Positions 37,208 through 53,630 of a stretch of 64,000 nt of DNA are shown here, piece by piece. The translations under genes and the position numbers were made by a program. The stretch's first letter is position 1. Each line of letters starts with the position of its first letter. The notes beneath the pieces are model-generated. The model worked only from the letters and a program-made list of their open reading frames with translations, did not search any database and had not been told where the DNA came from. Source of the stretch: Oasisia sp. SBJ-2009 (lineage: Eukaryota; Annelida; Polychaeta; Sabellida; Siboglinidae); contig OZ024856.1 of the NCBI GenBank assembly GCA_964017155.1, forward strand, positions 43,494,878 through 43,558,877. The letters run 5' to 3'.

Positions 37208-40200
37208 ATGCCGGAGAGTACAGAAGCAGCCGGTGACAACAGGGCGGCCGAGGAGGTTCCGGACAAAACAGCCTCGTTTAAGATTCGGAAACCGAACCGC
37301 ACGGTGATCGTCGAGCCGATCGTCCTTCTCAACGGTCTGTGCGGGATCCCGATGGGCATGCTGTCGCAGTTCTACATCGTCGCTTACTACACGCAGCTGC
37401 TGTCAAACGGAACGATCACCAACTCATCACACCACGACGCCAGCAACCGGAGCGAGTCGCTGTGTGACGTCAACAAGTCGGATCCGGTGTATCTGTTCGG
37501 GGAGGAGGTGCAACGGCGGGCGAGTAACTTCAGCATGATCCTCTGGCTCTGCAGTCTCGTGCCGGCGCTGTTCGTGACGACGTTCATCGGCGCCTACAGC
37601 GACCAGGCCGGGCGGCGCTACGCCATCATCCCGCCGATAGTCGGCAGCACCGTGCGCGCCGTGTCGTACGTCATCGTCGTCGCGCTGCAACTTCCGGCGG
37701 AGTACCTCGTCATCGGCGCTGTGATCGAGGGGTTCGGCGGCTACAACCAGACGATGTTGATGGGATGTTTCGCCTACATATCGGACATCGTATCGGCGGA
37801 CGGCAGAGCGTTGAGGATAACGATACTCGAGACATGCGTGTTCGTCCCGGCTGTCTTTGCGCCTCTCGCGACCGGATATTGGGTGAAACACAGCGGGTTT
37901 CTGCCTCCGTTCTTCACTGTCTTAGCGCTATACGTTGTCGTCTTGGTGTATACGATTTTCTTCGTTCCCGAAACAGTCCCGCGAAACCCACAGGCGAAAT
38001 TCTTCTCAACAAAGCATATGACGAAATCGGTGTTACTGTTTACGAAGGATAACGGCACCAGGCGGCGCTGGAAGCTGTCTTTTCTAATCGTTGCGTTCTT
38101 CCTGTGCAGTGTCGTCAAAGTGGGCGATTCCGTAGACCAACTGTTCGAGATGAACCGACCCCTATGTTGGACGAGCGAGGTCATCGGTAATTTTCTCTCG
38201 GCGAAAGTCGCTGTCATCAGCGCAGGCGCGGTGCTTTCTATGCGACTTCTGAAGTGTTGTATAAAGGACGGCGGAATCGCGCTCACTTCCGGTGTGATGG
38301 GGGTCGTGCACAACGTGTACACGGCCTTTGTACAGAACTCAATTATGATGTATATCAGTAAGTGTAGAGCATTTCATCATAAATTTCGAGTAACTGTCTG
38401 CGCATATGTTTTAAAAACTCTGTCAGGACTTCCAAAGTTTAGGTAGTCATCAAAAAAACGTGGATCGGCGTATATCTCTTTCCACCACCATTACCGTTAT
38501 CGGCAAGGATCATTTGTATTTGTCTCGCATAACATCTGTGTTCACTTCCTTCCGTGTTAGACCAAACGTGCCGCTGGCATACATACACACACGCACGCAC
38601 GCACGCACGCACGCACGCACAGAGAAAGAGGGAGAGGGAGAGGGAGAGGGAGAGGGAGAGGGAGAGGGAGAGGGAGAGGGAGAGGGAGAGGGAGAGGGAG
38701 AGGGAGAGGGAGAGGGAGAGGGAGAGGGAGAGGGAGAGGGAGAGGGAGAGGGAGAGGGAGAGGGAGAGGGAGAGGGAGAGGGAGAGGGAGAGGGAGAGGG
38801 AGAGGGAGAGGGAGAGGGAGAGGGAGAGGGAGAGGGAGAGGGAGAGGGAGAGGGAGAGGGAGAGGGAGAGGGAGAGGGAGAGGGAGAGGGAGAGGGAGAG
38901 AGATTCTTGCCTGCACCGCGGTAGAGTGCGTCTGTAAGTTGTCAGATATACGATCACATAAAGACAATGACTGTTGGTATGTGAATTAATTAATTATTCA
39001 AACAATTAATAAAATCAATAATTACAAATAAAATCAATAATTACAAATACATATAATAATTGAATATATACAATTGGCTAGGGAGCTCCCATTAAGGTGT
39101 ATAAATCCTGCTAACACGAGAGCTACCTTCACTAATTAGCTAACTTGCTTCCATAAGAAGGCATAATCCTTGGTTTGATCTTCACATCGTCGCGGTTGTT
39201 GTGCTTTCCAGCCCCGGTGATGTCGTTATTCGACTTCCTGTTCATCCCGACTGCGCGTGCGCTGATGTCGTCCCTGGTTCATGACCACGAGCAAGGTATG
39301 TCGTGACTATGTTATTCTAGTTGAACGTTTGATCATAATCAAATGCATTAATTCTGGGTTTTGTCTCTATAATTGTGCAACAATGCGTGTCAGTCATGTG
39401 CCCTATAGACATTTTTATTATATTAGATAAGCAACTTGTCGAAGGTTTCCTGCGTGAAGCATCACGTTTTTGCCCGCCCAGTAAAATGTATCCAGTCTGT
39501 AAGCGACAATGTTTAAATATGTCCTGTTTGTATGCGTCACTGATTAACTGCGACCTGTTTATATGTGTCAGGATTTAATTGTTTCCTGATTTTATCCGTC
39601 AGTATTTACGTATGCAATGTGCATCTCCAAATGCCCTCTTCTGGGTCATTGCCTTAACCGAGGTTATGTCTTTCTAGAAACCCTGTACGAAGGCATCGGC
39701 TTTACCGATGTTATCTGTTTGTAGGCGCCCTGTACAGTGGCATTGCCTTCACCGATGTTATCTGCTTGTAGGCGCCCTGTATGGAAACATCGCCTTCAAC
39801 GATGTTATCTGTTTGTAGGCGCCCTATACGCAGGCATCGCCTTCATCGATGTGATATGTTTGTAGGCGCCCTGTATGGATGCATCGCCTTCGTCGAGATC
39901 ATCTGCAGTCTCGTCGGTAATGTAGTCTTCAACTCCGTCTACTCGGCCACGCTCTACATCATGACTGGCTTCGTCTACCTCGTCATGGCCGCCTTCTACG
40001 CCGTCGGCTGTCTCCTTCTTGTGTAAGTTCATCGACTGCCTAAGAACTCTCCTAACACATGTATGTCAGTTGGATGTAGTAACCCATGTAAGGTCTCATC
40101 GAAGCATTCCCGTAATATTTCAATTTCGTGCGTTTGTATGACAAAATGTTTGTATATTCCAAACAATGTACACAAAATAACGTGCGATTTATTTTATAAT

Positions 40201-40424
40201 AAATCTATGTTCACATGCAAATTAGTTAATTAGACTCACTGAATGAACCAAAAAACAAACGAAAGAACGATCGATAAACGTGTGTTCTATGCGAACTGAA
40301 TACGTGGTACATTTCTGGTTGTAGCGTGTACATTGTGAAGATGGGCCGGGAGTACAAGCGGGAGTACAAGACGTATATGAAGTTTGATGACGTAGGCGTA
40401 GTGGATGGTGACGTCAGAGAGTGA
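37208..40424 (+). CDS. SLC46-type MFS transporter, paralogue C
   Basis: Coding exons are 37208-38357, 39212-39295, 39866-40022 and 40325-40424 (496 aa). The frame is intact and all splice signals match B. Differences from B and E concentrate at otherwise invariant positions: Ile42 to Asn in TM1 (LLNGLCG), Gly113 to Trp in TM2 (ILWLCS), Tyr180 to Asn (GYNQT), Ile236 to Phe, Glu333 to Lys and Met352 to Ile. The last exon has a 12-bp in-frame tandem duplication giving REYKREYK in the cytoplasmic tail. Loop-1 sequons, Cys86, SDQAGRR and Cys320 are kept. It may be a functional but diverging transporter or one under relaxed constraint; the substrate is unknown. Confidence 0.85.
38587..38904. repeat. 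(GAGGGA)n hexanucleotide array in intron 2 of gene C
   Basis: Short CACG repeat (38587-38620), then about 45 nearly perfect GGGAGA hexamers to about 38900. Purine-only on the plus strand. Orthologous sites: GA/GACA mix in B and about 50 bp of GA in E. Confidence 0.95.
39631..39908 (+). repeat. 47-bp acceptor array, gene C (6 units)
   Basis: Units start at 39631, 39678, 39725, 39772, 39819 and 39866 (the true exon). One unit fewer than B; unit order matches E. Confidence 0.9.
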
Positions 40425-40714
40425 ATGAAGAACGCCTGGACAATAGTGCCGAGTCTCCTGCGGCCGAATAACCAATACACCGGAAATGTTGCATACGTGT
40501 TGTATGATATTGTCAATTTAGACAGCTCTTTAAAAAAAAGACCCAATCGGATAAAATGTTGTAAGAAGACATATATGATTTCCTAATTTTTTTTTTCTCA
40601 GAATATATAATATATTTATAATATGTTATATGTTTAACGATGGAGTTCGATTCCTTTTGAATTCACTGATTCATTTGCAAAACAGGATATTTCAGTATGT
40701 GATACACCTGAGTT

Positions 40715-41305
40715 TAGTCTCGCTTAACCGACTGTCGGTCGGCTGCGGAACTACGCCGAGAAGACAGTCTGGCTACATTAACGGCTTTTGTTTGGGTAGC
40801 AGCCGTGATCTATAAAATGCTGCCACCTCACGGACACTGCCGTAATATATATATGTTATAAACAACTGCAAATTTGTATTTCCATTTATTTTGTGTTAAT
40901 ATAAGTTTAATTTTGAATAGTTTTTATAATACAGCATTATTTGATCAAAAGGTTTCCTTATTTAATTTGTATGCTATCCGTTTCGGGCTAGACATTGCTG
41001 CCACCTCACGGATACTGGTTAATCCTGCCGTAATTCTTATTTTATAAACAACGATAAATTTGAATTTTTACTTACTTTTGTGTTAATATAAGTTCAATGG
41101 TGAATACTTTTCATATGATATTATTATCTTGTAAAACTATATCGTTATTAAAATGTTTATTTCATAGTTGGCCTGAGAGCCAATCAGCGTCTCTACCCTA
41201 ATCTGGGGTAAGGCTGCCCGGATGTAGAGCCCATATACTGTCCCAGGCGGAGTTGAGGGGGCTTAAAAGTGCTGCCACCTCACGGAGTCTGGGTAACCGA
41301 GGCTA
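40715..41305 (-). mobile_element. 591-bp TIR element 3' of gene C, 9-bp target duplication
   Basis: Ends are TAGTCTCGCTTAACC and (inverted) TAGCCTCGGTTACCC. The flanks are ACCTGAGTT (40706-40714 and 41306-41314), present once in B and E at the same place. The sequence GCTGCCACCTCACGGA occurs three times inside (40819, 40998, 41270 approx.). No open frame. The orientation is opposite to the related copy at 48685-49282. A 9-bp TSD is typical of Mutator-like elements, but no transposase is present. Confidence 0.85.
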
Positions 41306-41540
41306 ACCTGAGTTATGACTTTCCTCTCCCTAGTGACGGCAGTTTTGAGGTTGTAAATGACTGACATTCCTAAAGTCAACATTCTGCATCTTTGTGTGGC
41401 AATTGTACATAGCGAAACTTTAAATTGTATTCCAACGATTCGTATACACTGGCATATGTTTCCTCTAGTTGGTGTGTGGACGTAACGGCAATCAGCCGGA
41501 ATGTTTGCCTTTATTCTGGGCATCCGTTCGGATAATCCTG

Positions 41541-43762
41541 GCCTAAGACCACATTTGCATTTTCCATAGGCGACCATTATAACGTTTCCTTCATTTCCTA
41601 TTAATCTTGATCAGCTCTCTTATTGACAATTTCACAGCATGTTTACCCTCCACAGACAGAGGTTCAGTGGAAAATTCGTGAACTTTTAATACCTCAGGCT
41701 CCCACAAAGTTCATTCAAACCTTACACCCCTCCATTTTTGCTTGAGCCACCCACGGATTGCCCTTGATTACATCACCAAGCAAAATGACAAATGTATTAA
41801 TACGCAGAAATGCACCGAATGACAGCTGTCGTAATTTGACAGCTCTGATGTCACGCTGCACAAAAACGTCATTTATAATCACTCCACACTACATATGTGC
41901 TCACAGAAATCCAGACAACGTGCATAATGCTGCTTTTTTAAGGTACTCTGCGGTCGGGTAATGGCGGACGTGCACATTTTGGTGATCTTACGTCAAATAG
42001 ATTGGCCGAAAACGTCAAAAGTTCACAAAAATTAGTCATACATCAAGAATGACATATAGCTAGAATAACTGTCTAGGGAAATTGACACCATCTCGATAAT
42101 AATTATAATATGCGTCTTCAAAGGTTGCACCCCTCCCAGATAAATAGCACCGTGCGTGGGTTGAAACACGTTTATTCAGAAACCGATAATAGATCAGACG
42201 TTTGCCTGAAACTAATGGCACTGTACACAACAAACAGTCCACCACAGTCTCTTAACGATCTGATCTGACAGTAACATATAGAGAATATTGAAGATATATA
42301 TTTTTTGACAATTTTTTTTTTAAATGTTGTAAATTTCACCATAAAAATGCAAAAATCATATTTTTGAACAGCATTTTTTCGGACACGCAAAGTGCTAAAT
42401 TTCACGAATTTCTGTATATCATAATGCCCACCAACTTTGCTTAATTGTATGATGCAATTATGAACTGTGCGTCGTATATATACGTCCCCAGGAGGGCTCA
42501 GAATCACAGGCCAGTTTCTTATAAATTGTCGCAGTATTGAAAGGCCAGGCAGCGTCTTTCGATGGTAATTTCAATTAAATTGTATGTAGAACGCTGAAAT
42601 GTGGGACATACATTCAGGAATATACACGTTACATGATGGAAGCATATTCGTGATACACAGTAGAACGTATCTCTTGCGTCAAACAAATTATCACCCTACC
42701 CCCCTTGCAATAAGCCGCACTTTACTCGGGTGCTTTTAGTGCATTAAAGAGCATCTTAGATGTTGACAATTCGGATAGAACATACAAATTACCAGTGATT
42801 TATATAGTGTCTTATCAGACTATATATCACTTATGTATGTGATTAGTTTAAGCTGACATGTCATATGCAAATATATGTATAATTCGGTTATGTTAGAGCT
42901 GAAAAGTGCAAGACTGTCGACAGGGATGGTGTGTTAGTTCTTGTAGACAATTTCAACATACTGACACTTCTGTTAGGTGCCCAGTTTTAGTTTGTATGAG
43001 CATCAATGAACCTAATCGGATTACGGCAGTAATACTTGGATAAAATGCGCTGCTTTCTTATTCTCAGTCACATCTGGGGTATATTTAAATATATTCTCAA
43101 TTGTGTTCGGTGTTTCAGTTAGGGTATATATGTCGCTAAAATGAGCAGGTGAAAGATAGTACATTTTTAGACGCGCGTGGACAATCCGCTTCATTCGGCG
43201 ACCAACAATTGACTAAAATAGAGGCTGCGTTTAAGGGGTGGGGGTGTAATCAAATGTCCTTTGCTCGCCCGTTGATGCTTATTTTGTGTTCTAAATACGA
43301 CACAAGCAAGCATCACATAATTAGGATTAACAAATAGGAAGCTATCGGATGTTCATTTTAGTATTTGTTATTAAGAAACACGCATTTGTAGATGTCGCAT
43401 ACACAGTATAAGTAATGTAGTTGCAGCTAAACTCATCGTACTGGAAATATGTCGTTAATGTGGCGCATTTTTTTAAATACGAAACAAATTATTCACGCTC
43501 TTGAACAGGGACATTTGAAGCACAAACTCATGCTGTCTTCAATATAGGATATTACGCATGGTGTGTAAAATGCAGCGTGTAACTTCCACATAACCAATAT
43601 TATCAGTGTATTTTCCTTGCATATCACGCGGTAACTAGCTTGCTAATTGCTTTTAATAACTCTCCTAGGTGGAGCATTATCAGTAAATAATGACTCCATT
43701 GTATTACAGTCAATAGCAATTTCAAATGAAGCAAAACAACAACCTCACGCATCGCTCAAACT
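41541..43762. other. Unique spacer between the C segment and the D segment
   Basis: Homology to B/E stops at GGATAATCC (about 41540) and the D flank starts at GAATCCGTTTGTTCACC (43765). I recognise no gene, repeat or RNA in these 2.2 kb; frames are short and without domains. Confidence 0.5.
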
Positions 43763-43776
43763 ACGAATCCGTTTGT

Positions 43777-47978
<4,202 letters not shown>

Positions 47979-48684
47979 GCCGCTGCGAATAAGAACATAG
48001 GAACACGTGTTAATAGCGTCAGTTAATATCACTCACCAATGCTAATTTGTATCCAGGTAATCATCATCATTCATTGAGGAAAATATCCAAATTATATTCA
48101 AATAAATAAATTTAATTTAAAACATCCAATAGATAGGATACCAGGCCAGAAGATGGTTAAGATTTGGCAGTGGTTATTTTCCTAATCAGTAGGGTTATAG
48201 CTATGGTTAAGTCTATGGTTAGGTAATAGTATACATATAGCTTTCGCTTACTCGTCCACTCTTATTCTTCTATACAGTGATATATCGCCGATTAGTCGGG
48301 TAAATAGGCTCCCGCCTGGTCGAGAATAGTCTTGTCTTTTGGGGATTACTTACTAGCCCACCTAGCAGATACGTTCGGAAGCTCAACGCTCTGAACTTTG
48401 AACTGAACGTTGATTTGTTTCGAGAAACTAAAAACCTTGATACACAATAGTTTGAGGCGCAACAATTCTTTGGGTACCTTTATCAAGTTGTAAGCAATAC
48501 CATAACTCAGAAGTTACGGGGGCACATGCGGTGTGTAACGGTCCTTGGTAGCGGTTTACGCGGACACGTAAACAACAACGACACGGATGTGTGGCCCAGA
48601 AACGTGACCCAGTTTTTTATTGTCTTATACAGGACATGAACTTGAAGCTGTATGTTGGTTCCTAACTATAAATGGCTTAGTACA

Positions 48685-49282
48685 TAGCCTCGGTTACCCA
48701 GACTCCGTGAGGTGGCAGCACTTTTAAGCCCCCTCAACTCCGCCTGGGAGAGTATATGGGCTTAAGTTTCTACATCCGGGCAGCCTTACCCCAGATTAGG
48801 GTAGAGACGCTGATTGGCTCTCAGGCCAACTATGAAATAAAAATTAAAATAACGATATACTTTTACAAGATAATAACATCATATGAAAAGTATTCACCAT
48901 TGAACTTATATTAACACAAAAGTAAGTAAAAATTCAAATTTACCGTTGTTTATAAAATAAGAATTACGGCAGGATTAACCAGTATCCGTGAGGTGGCAGC
49001 ATTGTCTAGCTCGACACGGATAGCATACACATTAAATAAGGAAACCTTTTGATCAAATAATGCTGTATTATGAAAACTATTAAAAATTAAACTTATATTA
49101 ACACAAAATACATAGAAATACAAATTTGCAGTTGTTTATAAAAAATATATATTATGGCAGTGTCCGTGAGGTGGCAGCATTTTATAGATCACGGCTGCTA
49201 CCCAAACAAAAGCCATTACTGTGGCCAGACTGTCTTCTCGGCGTAGTTCCGCAGCCGAACGACAGTCGGTTAAGCGAGACTA
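48685..49282 (+). mobile_element. 598-bp TIR element between genes D and E, 9-bp target duplication
   Basis: Begins TAGCCTCGGTTACCC and ends GGTTAAGCGAGACTA, flanked by CTTAGTACA at 48676-48684 and 49283-49291. The A-B intergenic region has the single uninterrupted site (GGCTTAGTACATTGAA, about 18428). Internal GAGGTGGCAGCA repeats match the copy downstream of C. It sits in the presumed shared 5' region of D and E. Confidence 0.88.
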
Positions 49283-49385
49283 CTTAGTACATTGAATACT
49301 ACGCCTTCCAATGGCGAAAACACTTCAAGCACCTGGAGCACTTAGAACATGATACTTTAATTAAATGAATGGCTGACCTATTCAC

Positions 49386-49492
49386 TGCCCCCCCCCCCCC
49401 ATCTGCCCCCCCCCCCCCATCTGCCCCCCCCCCCATCTGCCCCCCCCCCCCCCATCTGCCCCCCCCCCCCCATCTGCCCCAGCCCCCGCTCT
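49386..49492 (-). repeat. Poly-G minisatellite between D and E (G-quadruplex potential on minus strand)
   Basis: About five units of CATCTG plus a 9-14-nt C run. The A-B equivalent (18525-18572) has shorter mixed C runs. On the minus strand this gives repeated G9-14 tracts. Confidence 0.85.
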
Positions 49493-50177
49493 GACACCAG
49501 ATGACATTTACCGCAGGCGCTGTTGTGGAATTCGACAATAAAAATCATTCGATCTTGGGCTTTGAAGCCAGCAACCATAAATTTTGTGATCTGGCTTCTC
49601 TGAAGTTCTGTCACCACCACGGTTGACTTACCATTATAGCTGCTATGGCGAAATGGTCGCAAGAAATGGGGTAAGTATAGGCTAAAACAAAGGCCCTGGG
49701 CAGTCCGGTGTATTACTGACAATTTAGATAGGCCCTATCTAAATCACAGACTATGCGTCGGCCCACAAACTACCGACGACTTGTGACCTATGAGATGCAT
49801 GTATGTATGTACATGCATACTAGCCGGACTGTTTAACTACTAAATACAAATAACCAAGGTAAACATTCATGGCTATAAAATGGAACATAAATACGACGTG
49901 TGGCGCCATCGTGTGGACTAATACACCAGTAACATAAACGTAGGATGTCAGTAAGCCTTACAACGTAACATATAAAACTCCTCGTTACACACATACGGTC
50001 TATATATGTTAACGGTAGTTCGGTGTTGCGGTATATCGCTGCTGTAATTCAGCAACGACGACTGTGGGGGTGGGCGCAGGGTTCAACGACATGTTTATCT
50101 CGAGTGTAAGTGGGTGTAACTAGTCTCGTGCCTGTCGAGTGTCGTCAAATGATCCAATGTCAACTTGTCTTGCCGAG

Positions 50178-50209
50178 ATGGGAAGTGTTTCACGGGACGG
50201 TCCGGACGG
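50178..50209 (+). other. Candidate first coding exon of gene E
   Basis: ATG to GTAAGT as in B, with CAG to CGG (Gln to Arg) and the same phase. The upstream GC-box-like and TATA-like sequences are retained. Confidence 0.5.
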
Positions 50210-52635
50210 GTAAGTACCAGGGCGCCTTCTACGTATGTCAGAAGTATATAAAAGCTGCAAATTCCTTCCGTTTGTTAGTCCTTTGGCGGACTGTCTGGTG
50301 TCGTTTTCGGCGCACCCGTAGCCGTAGCCGTAGTGATTGATAGCTTGCCTTATTTGCACGCATCATAAACGGCCGAGAGCACACAAGCGGCGACCTAATT
50401 TATGTTCACCTGTTGAACGCGTTTGAATGAAGACTGAAATTCGGTAGAATAATATTGTCAGTTCGGCTACATGCCGTCTGGTCCACGGTCGGTTGCTGTA
50501 ATATGCCGCGAAGGTTGTTTGAGTACCTATATATCGAAGTCTTATGACAACAAAGCATTAGTAATGGTCATATGACTTCGGAGGCCGTCATGTGATTGTA
50601 TGGAGGGCCGAACACTGCTTTATTGTAAAGAAATATTCTTCCGATGTTGTGCATAAACTGCGTACGTGCATACATAGTAAGGAAACGCAGTTGTTCAGCA
50701 AATATCTTGCTTTAGTTACTTTGTAGAACTAGTGTCTATAAATTCATTACTATCAGTTGTAAGTAATTGATGATCTAACGGTAAACAATAACCTATATTT
50801 TTATTAATCTAAACATAGTAGATTATACAGTTGTGTTGCATTGGCATATTACATAACTTGAACTGATGTATTAGCTTAAATACACACATTTAACGAACTG
50901 CAAAACTGATTAATGGGCTAATAAGCTTCATTGAATGGATATTTATAATATTATGGTGCAAAGAAACAATAACAGTTAAAAGTAAATTACGGTTCTTATA
51001 GTGAATATAATATGATTATTCTGACATTCCCACCTTGATAAATATCTTGTAAGACTGCATCGAGAGATGAAAAGTATGTGGCGTCATCTGGCGATTAATT
51101 GCATTATTTAGTTTTAATTAAATAATAAAAATAGACATTTCTTATATATGGGGCATTAGTTGGTTTAAATATAACTACATGTTGATTGCGAAAACTACAG
51201 CATATTACTAATTTTAGTTTAGTGAAGCATTCAGTTCGATGTTGACGTATTGCGTGACGTAGAATGTCGCGACATTTGCGATCGTGCCATTTGCGATCGC
51301 GACATTTACGGCTGCGGTAATGGGTGGCTTCATTTATGCGCCAGTCATAGTGTCGCGCTTTGGCCGCGTCGTTGTGCCCGGTTTCTGACCCCCACGTTCT
51401 CTAAAAAAATGCAAATGTCGGGTTATGCCTCGCTGCCGCTAAGCTATAGCGTCGCTATCGCCACGTTGTGCCACGTTGTGCTTCGTTATGCCTCGCTGCC
51501 GCCACGCACCATAGCGTACCACAACGTATCGTAACGTACCACAACGTAGCAGAAACGCAGCAAAACGTAGTATACGCGTTCTGTTCACGTTCTGTCACGT
51601 TTTTGCTACGTTGTATTACGTTGTACCACGTTGTTGCCACTTTGTGGTACGTTGTGGGGGAAACGCCAGCGAATTTTGAACATATCCTAAATTAAAATGT
51701 TCAGTTCACGTTTTGTCACGTTTTCCCACGCTTTAGCCACGTTGTTCCACGTTTGCTCACGTTGTACCCACGTTCTACCCCGTTTCGCAACGTGGCTAAA
51801 CGTGCGGCTAAAACGTGACACTATGACTAGGACATAGCAGACAATCAGTGGGGGTGTATCAATCTGACATGTGCAGCATAAACTTGCAGGGTGGGCAGAA
51901 GGGAGTAGCACAGTGTTATAAACCCTCACTGCCGTTCCCCGTATTAAAAGCACGTCTGCTGTTAACATCGATCACATCTCGGATGCCAGGTTGATTCTGT
52001 GTCGTCCGCGCTGTGACAGTGCCATCCTTGTTACTCACGCGAGCTACACTGGCTGCCTATTGTCGCATAGCTGATGTCAAGCTACTTATTCTCACTTATA
52101 AAGCCAGGCACAACAACGCGCCAGTGTATTTGTGTGAATTCGTGTGCCCGACAAGAGCAATGAAGTCTGCCAGTAATATGTTACAAATGAAGCTACCTAT
52201 CCCCTGTACCAAAGCCGAGGACGGCTCTTTCGCTGTGCTGCTGCGTCCCTATGGAACAATGTAGCAACTGTTGTGACAGACTTGTAAAACTCGCCAGCTT
52301 CAAACATCGAACGAATTTAATATTAGCGTAATTCAACATGAATATTTATTTTATTACTAAGTTTATTTATTACTATTATCAATAATATATATAGGTTAAT
52401 ATATTCATTTATTAGTATTATTGTTACATAAGTAATTATGATTAGTATTATAAAAAATTAACGTTTACTAAATGATGTGTTACTATTAACCATACGTATA
52501 CATTAATTTATCCATATTACTGTTATGAAATTACTTGCTAACTTGATAATTATGTATTTTATTACAAATATGTAAGTTATTTCTATTTAATTACTTCTCC
52601 TTTTTAGAAATGCTACGTTGTTTAATATTGTATTA

Positions 52636-52642
52636 CTTTTAG

Positions 52643-52719
<77 letters not shown>

Positions 52720-52737
52720 GAATATATATATATATTA

Positions 52738-52802
<65 letters not shown>

Positions 52803-52930
52803 GAATATATATATATATATATATATATATAGCTAAAATTAATAATACTAGTATTTTAAAATAAATTATAAATTTATATATGTATATATATATATATATA
52901 TATATAAATTTATTTTAAAATATTAGTATT
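52636..52930. repeat. Complex TA array with an inverted duplication, intron 1 of gene E
   Basis: TA runs separated by TATTATAT and ATATGAATATAT units. At 52848-52930, TAGTATTTTAAAATAAATT is followed by its inverted copy AATTTATTTTAAAATATTAG, around a TA core. B has only the single TTTATTTTAAAATATTAGTA at about 21797-21816. Confidence 0.85.
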
Positions 52931-53630
52931 ATTTTTATGTATTTTAATAGTTATATGTTGTGAGCGCCAGGAACAATAATGGATGTGGGCTATATGAAAT
53001 ACAATTTTTTTATTATATTATATTATATTATATTATATTATATTATATTATATTATATTATATTATATTATATTATATTATATTATATTATATTATATTA
53101 TAAAACAGAGGCCACGCGGAGTGTTACTTCGGTGCTGAACTGGTTACGTTGTCACACTCAGTTGATCATGTTTGTGCGGACTTGGTGACACAAATCCCCA
53201 TTGACAGACATCACACGTAGGACATTGGACTACGTGTGGAATTGAGTCATGTCTCTTCTATTCATGGGCAGTCATTCAACACTGGTTCTACATAACATAT
53301 AATTTGTATTATTAATTTATGTATCGGCTACAGACTGTGATTATTCTTGTATATAATCAAACCACCGGTTAACTGATAACTAACTTGTTGTAAAACTTGT
53401 AATATAAACTGATTTAGATAAGATATGATAAGATCAGCTTTATTGCCATATTTGTCATTGCAGTTACAATAAAACTTTGGAATGCGTTGTAATGTTGGGT
53501 CGTCGTACAAGAATGTTCACATGATAGTACACTCACATGCACCAAACTACTTTAAATTAAATAAATACATAAATACATAAATAAATTTGCCCATAATCCA
53601 ATACCCTCATTTCCGTGTGTTCGCAGAACC

